Source: Lichenicoccus sp965277665 (GTDB taxonomy: Bacteria; Pseudomonadota; Alphaproteobacteria; Acetobacterales; Acetobacteraceae). From it: a DNA stretch of 64,000 bases. A model generated the notes under the pieces. That model worked only from the letters and a program-made list of their open reading frames with translations. It had not been told where the DNA came from and made no database searches. The position numbers and the translations under genes were made by a program. The DNA lies in NCBI RefSeq assembly GCF_965277665.1, contig NZ_OZ255835.1:1488001-1552000 (forward strand), in the 5' to 3' direction. Shown here in pieces: positions 23,996 to 32,923 of the stretch; the first letter of the stretch is position 1, and the number at the start of each line of letters is the position of its first letter.

Positions 23996-24562
23996 TCAGA
24001 CCTGCTTGATCTCGCGTTCCTTGTCGGCCGAAGCGTCGTCGATGCGCTTGACGTAGCTGTCCGTCAGCTTCTGCACGTCCGCTGCCCAATCAGTGCTGTC
24101 GTCCTCGCTGATCTCGCTCTTCTTCTCGAAGCCCTTGATCTGGTCCATGCCGTCGCGGCGCACGCCGCGCACCGAGATCTTGGCGCTCTCGGCATAGCGG
24201 CCGGCGGCGCGGGCCAGCTCCAGCCGCCGCTCGGTGGTGAGCTGCGGGATCGGCACCCGTACCACCTGGCCGTCCGCCATCGGGTTCAGCCCGAGGCCGG
24301 CATCGCGGATCGCGCGCTCGACCGCGCCGACCAGCGTGCGGTCCCAGACCTGCACCGTGATCATGCGGCTCTCCGGCACCGCGATGGTGCCGACCTGGGT
24401 GATCGGCAGCTCGCCGCCATACGCCTCGACCCGCACCGGCTCCAGCAGCGCCGGGCTGGCGCGCCCGGAGCGCAGGCCGCCAAAGTCGCGGCGCAGGGTC
24501 TCCAGGGCGCCATCCATGCGGCGGGTGAGGTCTTCCTTCAGCGCAGTCAGGTCAGCGGCCAA
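23996..24562 (-). CDS. frr: ribosome recycling factor
   Basis: 188 residues from TTG 24562, matching the family length of about 185. The start is supported by GGAGGAGAG five bases upstream; a longer frame to 24634 would put that site inside the gene. Motifs include LRSGRASPALLEPVRVEAYG, ITVQVWDRTLVGAVERAIRD and VRGVRRDGMDQIK. It splits terminated ribosomes with EF-G. Order pyrH-frr-uppS-cdsA is standard. Confidence 0.95.
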   Translation of the reverse strand: MAADLTALKEDLTRRMDGALETLRRDFGGLRSGRASPALLEPVRVEAYGGELPITQVGTIAVPESRMITVQVWDRTLVGAVERAIRDAGLGLNPMADGQVVRVPIPQLTTERRLELARAAGRYAESAKISVRGVRRDGMDQIKGFEKKSEISEDDSTDWAADVQKLTDSYVKRIDDASADKEREIKQV

Positions 24563-24685
24563 CGCGGCTCTCCTCCAATCTTCCGGCGCCTCGCGCTGCC
24601 GGCGCGGCTCCGGGCTGCCGCTCAGGACCGGCATGTCATGCTTACTGGAACCTTTGGCCCCTGCGGTAAATGCCGGGCACCCGCC

Positions 24686-25426
24686 TTACTGGGCCTCGAC
24701 GATACGCGTGAACGGGCCCTCGCCGCGCATCACCTTGGCGAACGCGCCCTGGGCATGGATATTGAAGACGATGATCGGCAGCTTGTTCTCACGCGCCAGG
24801 CTGATCGCCGAGGCGTCCATCACGTTGAGGTCGTTCGCCAGCACGTCGAGATAGGTCAGCTCCTGGTAGCGCCTGGCATTGGGGTCCTTGCGCGGGTCGG
24901 CGGAATAGACGCCGTCCACCTGGGTGCCCTTGAGCAGCGCGTCGCAATCCATCTCGGCGGCCCGCAGCGCCGCCGCGGTGTCGGTGGTGAAGAACGGGTT
25001 GCCGGTGCCGGCGGCGAAGATCACCAGCCGGCCCTTCTCCATGTGCCGCGACGCGCGCCGGCGTATGTACGGCTCGGCCACGCTCGACATCTGGATCGCC
25101 GACATCACCCGGGTCGGCACGCCGGCATGCTCGAGCGCATTCTGCATCGAGAGCGCGTTGATCACGGTCGCCAGCATGCCGGCATAGTCGCCCTGCGCCC
25201 GGTCCATGCCGCGTGCGGCCGCCGCGATGCCGCGGAAGATGTTGCCGCCGCCGATCACCAGGCAGACCTGCACACCCGACGCGAAAACATCCCTGACATC
25301 GGCGGCGATGGCGTTCACCGTCTTCGGGTCCAGCCCGTATTCGCCGTCGCCCATCAGCGCCTCGCCGGACACCTTGAGCAGGACGCGGTGGTAGAGGTTG
25401 CCGCCTGAAGGTTCAGTCATCCGCAA
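24686..25426 (-). CDS. pyrH: uridylate kinase
   Basis: 246 residues. Phosphorylates UMP to UDP. HRVLLKVSGEALMG (phosphate loop), VCLVIGGGNIFRG and a C-terminal FNIHAQGAF segment mark the bacterial UMP kinase family. It heads the large envelope run on this strand; the 124-base gap to frr has no obvious gene. Confidence 0.97.
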   Translation of the reverse strand: MRMTEPSGGNLYHRVLLKVSGEALMGDGEYGLDPKTVNAIAADVRDVFASGVQVCLVIGGGNIFRGIAAAARGMDRAQGDYAGMLATVINALSMQNALEHAGVPTRVMSAIQMSSVAEPYIRRRASRHMEKGRLVIFAAGTGNPFFTTDTAAALRAAEMDCDALLKGTQVDGVYSADPRKDPNARRYQELTYLDVLANDLNVMDASAISLARENKLPIIVFNIHAQGAFAKVMRGEGPFTRIVEAQ

Positions 25427-25554
25427 TGGTGCCCTTCATGCCGTGCGGCGCCCCTCATATCCCCCGGACCCCGCCGTCACAAGCGGATCGAGGCGATAGG
25501 CGCCGTTTACAGCCACTTGCAAGGGCGACCTCGCGCACCAGGCCCAGCGCCGCC

Positions 25555-26511
25555 TCACCCCTGGTCGTCTAACCCGATAGCGCGCAGCCGGGCGCGCTCC
25601 TCGTCCCAGCCGGCGCGCTCCTTGACGTTGAGGAACAGATGCACCGGACGCTCCAGCAGCGCGGCGAGCCCGTGCCGCGCGCGCTCGCCGATCGAGCGGA
25701 TACGACTGCCCTTGTCGCCGATCAGGATGCCCTTGTGGCCGGCGCGCGACACATAGATCGTGGCCTCGATGCGCACCGAGCCGTCCGGCTGCTCGAGGAA
25801 GCTCTCGGTCTCGACCGTGGCGGCATACGGCACCTCCTCGTGCGTCTGCAGGAAGATCTGCTCGCGCACCATCTCGGCCGCCAGCAGCCGGTCCGGCAGG
25901 TCGGTCAGGTCGTCCTGGGGATACAGGAACGGCCCCTCCGGGAGCGCCTGCGCCATGTCGTCGAGCAGGTCGCCGAGACCCTCGCCGGAGCGGGCGCTGA
26001 CCATCAGCGTGCGCTCGACGGGCAACAGCGCCACCAGCTCCGCGGTGAGCGGCAGCAGCCGCGGGCGTGGCACCAGGTCGGTCTTGTTCAGCACCAGCCA
26101 CAGCCGGCGCGGGCTGCCGCGCAGCTTGGCTGCGATCTCGCGCACGCCCTCCGTGGCACCGCCGCGCGCATCGACCAGCACCAGGGTGATGTCGGCATCG
26201 TCCGACCCGGTCCAGGCGGCGGCGACCATGGCGCGGTCGAGCTTGCGCTTCGGCCGGAAGATGCCCGGCGTATCGACCAGCAGCAGCTGCGCCCGGACCT
26301 GGCCTCCAGCCTCCTGGCCTCCCGTTCCCTGGGGCCCCGCCTTGTGGGACAGGTCGTGCATCAGGATGCCGATCACCCGGAAGCGGGTGGTCTGCGCCTT
26401 CGGGCTCACGATCGACAGCTTCGAGCCTGCGAGCTTGTTCAGCAGGGTGGACTTGCCGGCATTCGGCGCGCCCACGATGGCGACGAAGCCGCAGCGGGTT
26501 GCAGCGGTCAT
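25555..26511 (-). CDS. era: GTPase Era
   Basis: 318 residues. Ribosome-associated GTPase for 16S rRNA maturation. G1 GAPNAGKST near residue 14, G3 DTPG, G4 NKTD, and a C-terminal KH domain (ILIGDKGSRIRSIGERARHG). A Gly/Gln-rich insertion (GPQGTGGQEAGGQ) sits before the G3 region, another short repeat-like expansion. The start overlaps the rnc stop as ATGA. The 128-base stretch between its stop and pyrH holds nothing recognised. Confidence 0.96.
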   Translation of the reverse strand: MTAATRCGFVAIVGAPNAGKSTLLNKLAGSKLSIVSPKAQTTRFRVIGILMHDLSHKAGPQGTGGQEAGGQVRAQLLLVDTPGIFRPKRKLDRAMVAAAWTGSDDADITLVLVDARGGATEGVREIAAKLRGSPRRLWLVLNKTDLVPRPRLLPLTAELVALLPVERTLMVSARSGEGLGDLLDDMAQALPEGPFLYPQDDLTDLPDRLLAAEMVREQIFLQTHEEVPYAATVETESFLEQPDGSVRIEATIYVSRAGHKGILIGDKGSRIRSIGERARHGLAALLERPVHLFLNVKERAGWDEERARLRAIGLDDQG

Positions 26512-27269
26512 GGCAGGTGTCCCCCCGGTACGGGCGCGATTCCCTCCCGTGCCGGCAGCTGGCCGAGCAGGTCGGCCGCCGCCGCACTCTCCGCCGCGCG
26601 CTTGGTGCTCGCCGTGCCGACGCCGGACAATCCGGCGGCGGTCACCCGGATCACGAACACCGGCGCATGCGACGGCCCAAGAGCTGACTCCACGACATAA
26701 ACCGGCAGCTGCCGGCGACACCCGAGCAGCCACTCCTGCAAGGCGGTCTTCGGATCCTTGGGCGGCAGCGTCTGCGCCTCGATCGCCTCGGCCCAGGCGG
26801 ACCGGATGAAGGTCCGGGCCGGCTCGAGGCCGCCATCGAGATAGGCCGCCCCCAGCACCGCCTCGATCGCATCGGCAAGCACGGTCGCCGCCTGCCGCAC
26901 ACCGGCCCGCGTCTCGTGCTCGGAGACCGCGAGCGCGTCCGACAGACCCATGCCGGCGGCAATCCCGGCAAGCACCGCGCGCGACACCAGCCGCGCATGG
27001 CGCAGGCCGATCTCGCCCTCCGGCTCATCGGGATAGCGCTCGATCAGCCATTCCGCCATCAGCAGGCCGAGCACGCGGTCGCCGATGAACTCCAGCCGCT
27101 CGTTCGATCGCGTGCCGGAGGCGGCGCGCCGGGAGCGGGCTGCCGGTCGGCCGCGCGTACTGTCATGCACGTTCGCCGCCGAGCGATGCGTCAGCGCCTC
27201 GCTCAACAGTTCGGGGCGCCGGAACCGCCAATGCATCAACGCCTCGATCCGGTCGCGCGCCTCGCTCAT
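26508..27269 (-). CDS. rnc: ribonuclease III
   Basis: 253 residues. Cleaves double-stranded RNA in rRNA processing. The signature NERLEFIGDRVLGL is near residue 54, and the C-terminal half has a dsRNA-binding domain (DPKTALQEWLLG and later ESAAAADLLGQL). A basic low-complexity insert (ARSRRAASGTRS) precedes the signature. It runs in the lepB-rnc-era order with era overlapped by ATGA. Confidence 0.96.
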   Translation of the reverse strand: MSEARDRIEALMHWRFRRPELLSEALTHRSAANVHDSTRGRPAARSRRAASGTRSNERLEFIGDRVLGLLMAEWLIERYPDEPEGEIGLRHARLVSRAVLAGIAAGMGLSDALAVSEHETRAGVRQAATVLADAIEAVLGAAYLDGGLEPARTFIRSAWAEAIEAQTLPPKDPKTALQEWLLGCRRQLPVYVVESALGPSHAPVFVIRVTAAGLSGVGTASTKRAAESAAAADLLGQLPAREGIAPVPGGHLP

Positions 27270-27280
27270 CTGCCCAAGAT

Positions 27281-28093
27281 CTAGTGCACCCAGTTCACGA
27301 TCCGCGACCAGCGTATCTCAACCGGCCACTCCCAGACCTGCCAGAGCGGATGCCGCTCATCGATCGAGAAGAAGATGAACTTGGCGTGGCCGACCAGGTT
27401 CTGCATCGGCACGAAGCCGAGATCCTCCGGCTCGGTGCCCATGAAGCGGCTGTCGGCGCTGTCGTCGCGGTTGTCGCCCATGGCGAAGAAGTAGCCGGCC
27501 GGCACCACGTAGTCCGGCGTGTTGTTGTACGGACCGTCGCTGGTCAGCTTGAGGATCTGGTGCGCTACCGGGCCATGGCCGGCGCTGCCGGGCAGGGCCT
27601 CCTCGTAGCGGCGCCCCTGCATGCGGGTGCCGTTCTCGTCAGACGCGACGCTGTCACCCTCGTCGGTGCGCGGCACCTCGGTGCCGTTGAGATACAGCTC
27701 GCCGCCGCGCATCTGCACATGGTCGCCGGGCAGCCCGACGATGCGCTTGATGTAGTCGATCGAGGTGTCCTGGGTGAAGCGGAACACCGCGACATCGCCG
27801 CGATGCGGCACCTGGCTCATGATCCGCCCCTCGAACAGGTCGGGCGAGAACGGCAGCGAGAAGCGCGAATAGCCGTACTCGTATTTGGCGACGAACAGGT
27901 AGTCGCCCACCAGCAGGGTCGGGATCATCGAGCCGGACGGGATGTTGAAGGATTCGAACAGGAACGTGCGAACGAAGATGGCAATCAACCCGGCATAGAG
28001 CAGCGTCCGAATCATGTCCCAGGTGCCGGAGCCGGCGCCATCCTTGTTGCGGCGCCCTTCCTTGTCGCGAACTGATGATTTGGTGAAGGCCAT
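27281..28093 (-). CDS. lepB: signal peptidase I
   Basis: 270 residues. Inner-membrane protease that removes signal peptides. A single N-terminal helix (TLLYAGLIAIFVRTFLFE) is followed by SGSMIPTLLVGDYLFVAKYE (catalytic Ser), RGDVAVFR with DYIKRIVGLPGD (catalytic Lys) and GDNRDDSADSRFMG. It is 11 bases before rnc. The 110-base gap to acpS holds no gene. Confidence 0.96.
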   Translation of the reverse strand: MAFTKSSVRDKEGRRNKDGAGSGTWDMIRTLLYAGLIAIFVRTFLFESFNIPSGSMIPTLLVGDYLFVAKYEYGYSRFSLPFSPDLFEGRIMSQVPHRGDVAVFRFTQDTSIDYIKRIVGLPGDHVQMRGGELYLNGTEVPRTDEGDSVASDENGTRMQGRRYEEALPGSAGHGPVAHQILKLTSDGPYNNTPDYVVPAGYFFAMGDNRDDSADSRFMGTEPEDLGFVPMQNLVGHAKFIFFSIDERHPLWQVWEWPVEIRWSRIVNWVH

Positions 28094-28203
28094 GCTGTGT
28101 GTTCCGCCTGTGTCCTACGAGAACCCCCCGCGGCGGGCGGATGAAGCCGACCCGGCTCCCGCCTGTCAAGCAATGCGGCGGCGCCTGCCACCGGGGAGTC
28201 GGA

Positions 28204-28608
28204 TCAGCTCCCGGAGATCGCGGAAATGATGACCTGCGCGAAGGCATACGGGTATTCGTCGGTCATCGTCACCAGCAACAGCGGCGTCGTCTCCGGTGGC
28301 AGCAGCCTATGCAGCCGGGCGAGCGCGCCGCCGGTCAGCGCCAGGCTCGGCTGGCCGCCCGGCAGGTTGACCACGCCCATGTCGGAATGGAACACGCCCT
28401 GCGAGAAGCCGGTGCCGAGCGCCTTGGCGCAGGCCTCTTTCGCCGCCCAGCGCTTGGCATAGGTTCCCGGGCGGATCGCCGGCGTGCGGCGCTCGGCGCG
28501 GGCGCGCTCGGCGGCGGTGAACACGCGCTCGAGAAAGCGCTCGCCGTGTCGGCGCATCACCGTCTCGATGCGCCTGATGTCGCACAGGTCGGACCCGATC
28601 CCGATCAT
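28204..28608 (-). CDS. acpS: holo-[acyl-carrier-protein] synthase
   Basis: 134 residues. Transfers phosphopantetheine from CoA to ACP. IGIGSDLCDIRRIE (metal-binding Asp) at the N-terminus and KRWAAKEACAKALGTGF (catalytic Glu/Lys) in the middle are diagnostic. ATG 28608 gives the standard N-terminus; an in-frame TTG (28647) overlapping the rsh stop as TTGA would add 13 residues and cannot be ruled out. Confidence 0.95.
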   Translation of the reverse strand: MIGIGSDLCDIRRIETVMRRHGERFLERVFTAAERARAERRTPAIRPGTYAKRWAAKEACAKALGTGFSQGVFHSDMGVVNLPGGQPSLALTGGALARLHRLLPPETTPLLLVTMTDEYPYAFAQVIISAISGS

Positions 28609-28643
28609 CAGGCTCGCCCGATTCCCTTCCAGGCGCGCGGCGC

Positions 28644-31088
28644 TCAAGCCTTGGCGCGCTCCACCTGGGTGATGCCGCTGGCGCCGCGCAGGCCCGCGAT
28701 CACCGAGGACAGGTGGCGCAGGTCGCGCACCTCGACATCGACCAGGATCTCCATGAAATCGAGCTGCCGGTTGACGATCTTGAGATTGACGACCGTGCCG
28801 TCATGCTTGGAGACGGCGTTGGTCAGGGTCGCCAGCATCGACGGCTCGTTGGCGGCGATGACGCTGACCCGGCCGACATGCGGCTCGGCGTTGCTGCCGC
28901 GGGTGATCGCGTCATAGTCCCAGTCCACATCCATGAACCGCTCGGGTGTCGCGGCGAAGCTCTCCAGCGTCTGGCAGCCGACCGTGTGCACGGTGATGCC
29001 CTTGCCCTGCGCCACGATGCCCAGGATGCGATCGCCGGGCAGCGGGTGGCAGCAGCCGGCGAAATGCACCGCGATGCCGGCGCCGAGGCCGCGCAGCGAT
29101 AGGCTGCCGGGGGGAGCGCCACTGCCGGCGCGACCGGTCGTCCCCGGACGCGCGAGGTCGGGGCGCGGCAGGCCCGGGATCATGCGCGGCGCGCGCGCAC
29201 CGTGCCGCAGGTCGGGATAGGCGGCGTGCACCACCTCCTTGGGCCCGAGCGTGCCGGTGCCGACGGCGGCGTAGAGATCGTCGCGGCTGGCGCATTTGAG
29301 CTGCTTGAGTGCTGCGTCCAGCACCTTCTCGGAGCCGTCCACGCCCTCCTGGCGGAACGCCTTGGCCAGTGCCGCCCGGCCGGCATCGAGATGCGTCTCG
29401 CGCTGCTGCTGGGTGACATAGCGGCGGATGCGTGCGCGCGCCTTGCCGGTGACGACGAAGCGTTCCCAGGACGGCGACGGCGTGCCGCCACGCGCGGTCA
29501 TGATCTCGACCTGGTCGCCGTTCTGCAGCTCGTGCCGCAGCGGCATCAGCCGGCCGTTGACCTTCGCACCGACGCAGCCATCGCCGACCTGGCTGTGCAC
29601 GGCATAGGCGAAATCCACCGGGGTCGCCCCACGCGGCAGCTGGATGAGCTGCCCCTTCGGGGTGAAGCAGAACACCTGGTCCTGGTAGAGCTCGAGCTTG
29701 GTGTTCTCGAGGAACTCGTCGGGGGCGGCCGAATTCTCGATGATCTCGAGCAGGTCCTGCACCCAGCGCAGCCGGCGCAGGCTGGTCACCGCGCGGCTGA
29801 CCTCCTCGTCGGCCTTGCCCGGCGACAGCTTGTACACCCAGTGCGAGGCGACGCCGTTCTCGGCGACGTCATGCATCTCCGGCGTGCGGATCTGCACCTC
29901 GATCTTCTGGTTGCGCGGGTGGCGCAGCGTCACCCCGGTATGCAGGCTCTGGTAGCCGTTCGCCTTCGGGGTCGAGATGTAGTCCTTGAAGCGGCCGGCG
30001 ATCACCGGATAGGCCGCGTGCACCGCGCCGAGCGACACGTAGCAGGCCTCGCGCGAGGGTACCAGCACCCGGAACGCCATGATGTCGGAGAGCTGCTCGA
30101 AGGCGACGTTGCGCTTCTGCATCTTCTCCCAGATGGAGAAGGAGGATTTCTCGCGGCCCAAGACCTCGATGATCGGCACGCCGGCATCCCGACAGATCCG
30201 GGTGAGTTCCCTGCGAACTTCTTCGATGACATCCGCACCCTGGCCGCGCAGGTAGTTCAGCCGGGCCTGGATGGTCGAGTTGGCCTCGGGCTCGAGTTCC
30301 GCAAAGGACAGGTTCTGCAGCTCGGTCTTGACCTTGTCCATGCCGATGCGCCCGGCCAGCGGCGCATAGATGTCCATGGTCTCGCGCGCGATGCGTTCGC
30401 GGCGATCCTGCCGGCGCACGTAGTGCAGGGTGCGCATGTTGTGCAGCCGGTCGGCGAGCTTGACGATCAGCACGCGTATGTCGCGGCTCATCGCCAGCAC
30501 CAGCTTGCGGAAGTTCTCCGCCTGCTTGGTGCGGTCGGATTGCAGCTCCAGCCGGGTCAGCTTGGTGACGCCGTCGACCAGGTCGGCGATCGCGCTGCCG
30601 AAGCGGTCCGAGATCACCTTGTAGGTGAGGCCGGTATCCTCGATGGTGTCATGCAGCAGGGCGGTGACGATCGACGGCACGTCGAGCCTGAAGCCGGCCA
30701 GGATCTCGGCAACCGCGAGCGGATGGATGATGTACGGCTCGCCATTGTCGCGTTTCTGGTTGACGTGGGCGTCGCGCGCGATCGCGAAGGCCTGCTCGAT
30801 CAGCCCGACATCGGCCGCCGGATCACACGACAGCACCCGCCGCACCAGCGCCTCGCAACCGATCGCGGCCGCGGCACTTTCCCCGGTCGCCTCGGCGACG
30901 GTCGCGGCGGCGAACACGATCGGGGAACCGGCGGGAACGCTGCCGGCGAGGTCCGCCACAAGCTCGGGCGGCAGGCGCGCACCGTCCGGGGCGAACAGCG
31001 GCCGGGGTCCTTGGCCGGGCGACGAGCCGCGGCCATCAGGCGACAGGGCCACCGATCCGAACCGGTCGGGCTCGCGCGGCCCGTTCAT
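28644..31088 (-). CDS. bifunctional (p)ppGpp synthetase/hydrolase (RelA/SpoT, Rsh)
   Basis: 814 residues. Makes and degrades the stringent-response alarmone. The HD hydrolase domain (about 105-250) has intact HDTIED near residue 146; the synthetase domain (about 330-440) has REKSSFSIWEKMQKRN and KDYISTPKANGYQSLHTGV; TGS (about 465-530) and a C-terminal ACT domain (740-814) follow. Both active sites look complete, as in the single Rsh of alphaproteobacteria. The first 90 or so residues are low-complexity and not part of known domains, so the true start may be further in. It lies downstream of rpoZ, a common pairing. Confidence 0.95.
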   Translation of the reverse strand: MNGPREPDRFGSVALSPDGRGSSPGQGPRPLFAPDGARLPPELVADLAGSVPAGSPIVFAAATVAEATGESAAAAIGCEALVRRVLSCDPAADVGLIEQAFAIARDAHVNQKRDNGEPYIIHPLAVAEILAGFRLDVPSIVTALLHDTIEDTGLTYKVISDRFGSAIADLVDGVTKLTRLELQSDRTKQAENFRKLVLAMSRDIRVLIVKLADRLHNMRTLHYVRRQDRRERIARETMDIYAPLAGRIGMDKVKTELQNLSFAELEPEANSTIQARLNYLRGQGADVIEEVRRELTRICRDAGVPIIEVLGREKSSFSIWEKMQKRNVAFEQLSDIMAFRVLVPSREACYVSLGAVHAAYPVIAGRFKDYISTPKANGYQSLHTGVTLRHPRNQKIEVQIRTPEMHDVAENGVASHWVYKLSPGKADEEVSRAVTSLRRLRWVQDLLEIIENSAAPDEFLENTKLELYQDQVFCFTPKGQLIQLPRGATPVDFAYAVHSQVGDGCVGAKVNGRLMPLRHELQNGDQVEIMTARGGTPSPSWERFVVTGKARARIRRYVTQQQRETHLDAGRAALAKAFRQEGVDGSEKVLDAALKQLKCASRDDLYAAVGTGTLGPKEVVHAAYPDLRHGARAPRMIPGLPRPDLARPGTTGRAGSGAPPGSLSLRGLGAGIAVHFAGCCHPLPGDRILGIVAQGKGITVHTVGCQTLESFAATPERFMDVDWDYDAITRGSNAEPHVGRVSVIAANEPSMLATLTNAVSKHDGTVVNLKIVNRQLDFMEILVDVEVRDLRHLSSVIAGLRGASGITQVERAKA

Positions 31089-31147
31089 CTAGAGCAACAA
31101 GCAGGGCATCTAGAGCAACAAGCGGGGCATGATCGACCGGATCATGC
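31086..31147. repeat. duplicated 21-bp unit plus dispersed palindrome, copy 3
   Basis: A 21-bp unit beginning CATCTAGAGCAACAAG is repeated at 31086-31106 and 31107-31127, then the palindrome GCATGATC-GACCG-GATCATGC (31127-31147). Read on the minus strand it resembles the repeats at 19561 and 37376, including a tail rich in GCTTG and GCTCTAG. It fills the gap between rpoZ and rsh. Confidence 0.8.
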
Positions 31148-31148
31148 C

Positions 31149-31547
31149 TTACCGCCGCGAACGACCGCCGAGCTCTGCCTCGATCGCGGCCTCGAGTTCC
31201 TCCGGGGAAAGCTCGGTGCCCATGGCTCCCGCTTCTTCCTCGGCGGACACATCTTGCAATCCGAAGATGTTCTGGTCGGTCGGGATCAGGTCCAGCACCT
31301 CCTCGTCGGCCGGCTCCGGCTCCGGCGCGCGCGCCAGCGACTTCACCAGGTCCTGATGCAGGCGGGTCAGCGAGATGGTCTCCTCGGCGATCTCGCGAAG
31401 CGCCACGACCGGGTTCTTGTCGTTGTCGCGGTCGATCGTCATCTCCTCGCCGCGGCTCAGGTTGCGCGCACGCTGCGCCGCGAGCAGCACCAGCTCGAAG
31501 CGGTTCGGGATCTTCTCAACGCAGTCTTCAACGGTGACGCGCGCCAT
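31149..31547 (-). CDS. rpoZ: RNA polymerase omega subunit
   Basis: 132 residues. MARVTVEDCVEKIPNRFELV, LLAAQRARNLSRGEE and DKNPVVALREIAEE are the omega signature; the C-terminal half is acidic, typical of alphaproteobacterial omega. It promotes RNA polymerase assembly and, with rsh next to it, ties to ppGpp signalling. Its start lies 18 bases after the folK stop; an overlapping mini-ORF begins on that stop. Confidence 0.95.
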   Translation of the reverse strand: MARVTVEDCVEKIPNRFELVLLAAQRARNLSRGEEMTIDRDNDKNPVVALREIAEETISLTRLHQDLVKSLARAPEPEPADEEVLDLIPTDQNIFGLQDVSAEEEAGAMGTELSPEELEAAIEAELGGRSRR

Positions 31548-31562
31548 GCGGCCAGCCTCCGC

Positions 31563-32123
31563 TCATCCTTGTGGAATATCCCATATTAGTGGCTGCGCGG
31601 GGGTGGCGCAACCATGCTGGCCGGACCCGTGTTGCCGCGGTTTTTGCAGGAGGGCCGCGATCAGCGCTGCCACCGAGCGGCCATCGCGCGGGTCGATCCA
31701 GTCCGGGCAGACGTCGCGCAGCGGCTGCAGCACGAACAGCCGGTCCTGCAGCCGCGGATGCGGCAGGATCGGATCGGACGCCGACCGGACCATCGCGTCC
31801 ATCGCCAGGAGATCGAGGTCGAGGCTGCGGGCCGCGTTGGCGACGCTGCGCACCCGCCCGGCCGCGTCCTCGATACGATGCAGCGCCGCCAGCATGGCCT
31901 CCGGCGTGACCAGGCCGGCCGCCCCATGCTCCAGCATGACGACGCCGTTGACATAGTCCGGCTGGCCGGAGGGCGGCACCGCGGCACTGCCATACCATCT
32001 CGAGACCGCAACCAGCCGCAGCCCCGGCAGGGCCGCCAGCGCGCGGACGGCATCCCGGCAGGCCGTGATCGGCCGCCCGCCGCCCGGACCGGGAAGATTG
32101 GCGCCGACGGCGACCAGGATCAT
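31563..32123 (-). CDS. folK: 2-amino-4-hydroxy-6-hydroxymethyldihydropteridine diphosphokinase
   Basis: 186 residues. Folate pathway pyrophosphokinase. ILVAVGANLPGPGG at the start, VSRWYGSAAVPPSGQPDYVN, then RSLDLDLLAMD and ILPHPRLQDRLFVLQPL are the HPPK motifs. ATG 32123 places these correctly. The 197-base gap on the other side (32124-32320) separates it from a divergent gene and should hold both promoters. Confidence 0.94.
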   Translation of the reverse strand: MILVAVGANLPGPGGGRPITACRDAVRALAALPGLRLVAVSRWYGSAAVPPSGQPDYVNGVVMLEHGAAGLVTPEAMLAALHRIEDAAGRVRSVANAARSLDLDLLAMDAMVRSASDPILPHPRLQDRLFVLQPLRDVCPDWIDPRDGRSVAALIAALLQKPRQHGSGQHGCATPAQPLIWDIPQG

Positions 32124-32320
32124 ACCGGTCGCGTAACGGTGGCGCCCCGCCCTTCCGCGCATTTGCGGTTCCCTGCTATGGGCGCCACGGGAATGCCGGG
32201 CGCCGCTCGCCGGGGAACGGGAGTGCGACAGGCCGGCAGGCGCGTGCAGGCGGAGCCGGGGTGCGGCGCAACGCTTTCTTCATCGACCTGCCGCATGATC
32301 CCGGAGGAGACAAAAACCAA

Positions 32321-32923
32321 ATGGAATTCCGTAAGGACGAACGAACCTGCCTGTTCATCGACGGCGCCAACCTCTATTCGGCGTCGCGCAACCTGGGCTT
32401 CGATGTCGATTACCGCAGCATGCTCGCGTTCTTCAAGGCGCGATGCAACATCGTTCGCGCGTACTACTATGCCGCCGTGCTCGATACGGAAGACTACTCG
32501 CCGCTGAAGCCGCTGACCGACTGGCTCGCCTATAACGGCTACAGCCTGGTCACCAAGGCCGCACGCGAGTTCACCGACCAGAGCGGCCGGCGCCGGGTCA
32601 AGGGAAACATGGATATCGAGCTCGCCGTGGACATGCTCGAATCGGCGTCCCGGACGGATCACGCCATCTTGTTCAGCGGCGACGCGGACTTCAGGCGCCT
32701 CGTCGAGTCGGTGCAGCGCCAGGGCGTGCGCGTCACCGTCGTCTCCACGATCCGCAGCAGCCCGCCGATGATCGGCGACGAGTTGCGCCGCCAGGCCGAC
32801 CAGTTCCTCGACCTGGCCGAGATCGCCACCGAGTTCACCCGCCGCCAGACCGAGCCGCGGCCGCGTCCGGCGCCGCGTGCCGCCGCCGCCGAAGGCGTCA
32901 CCGACAACGCCGTGCCGCTGTGA
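32321..32923 (+). CDS. NYN-domain (PIN-like) putative ribonuclease, LabA/DUF88 type
   Basis: 200 residues. NYN domain with the acidic pattern expected for a metal-dependent nuclease: CLFIDGANLYSASRNLGFD near the start, GNMDIELAVDMLESA mid-protein and ILFSGDADFRRLVESVQRQG. The C-terminus is Arg/Pro-rich. ATG 32321 has GGAGGAG about 12 bases upstream; an earlier frame start at 32261 lacks this. It overlaps the next gene by GTGA. RNA-cleaving function is inferred from the family. Confidence 0.88.
   Translation: MEFRKDERTCLFIDGANLYSASRNLGFDVDYRSMLAFFKARCNIVRAYYYAAVLDTEDYSPLKPLTDWLAYNGYSLVTKAAREFTDQSGRRRVKGNMDIELAVDMLESASRTDHAILFSGDADFRRLVESVQRQGVRVTVVSTIRSSPPMIGDELRRQADQFLDLAEIATEFTRRQTEPRPRPAPRAAAAEGVTDNAVPL

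Noticed and set aside
29202..31589. A 795-codon plus-strand open frame antisense to rsh
   Set aside because: It is a GC-rich shadow of rsh and rpoZ; its translation is rich in Arg, His, Gln and Val with no domain, while the minus strand encodes complete known proteins.
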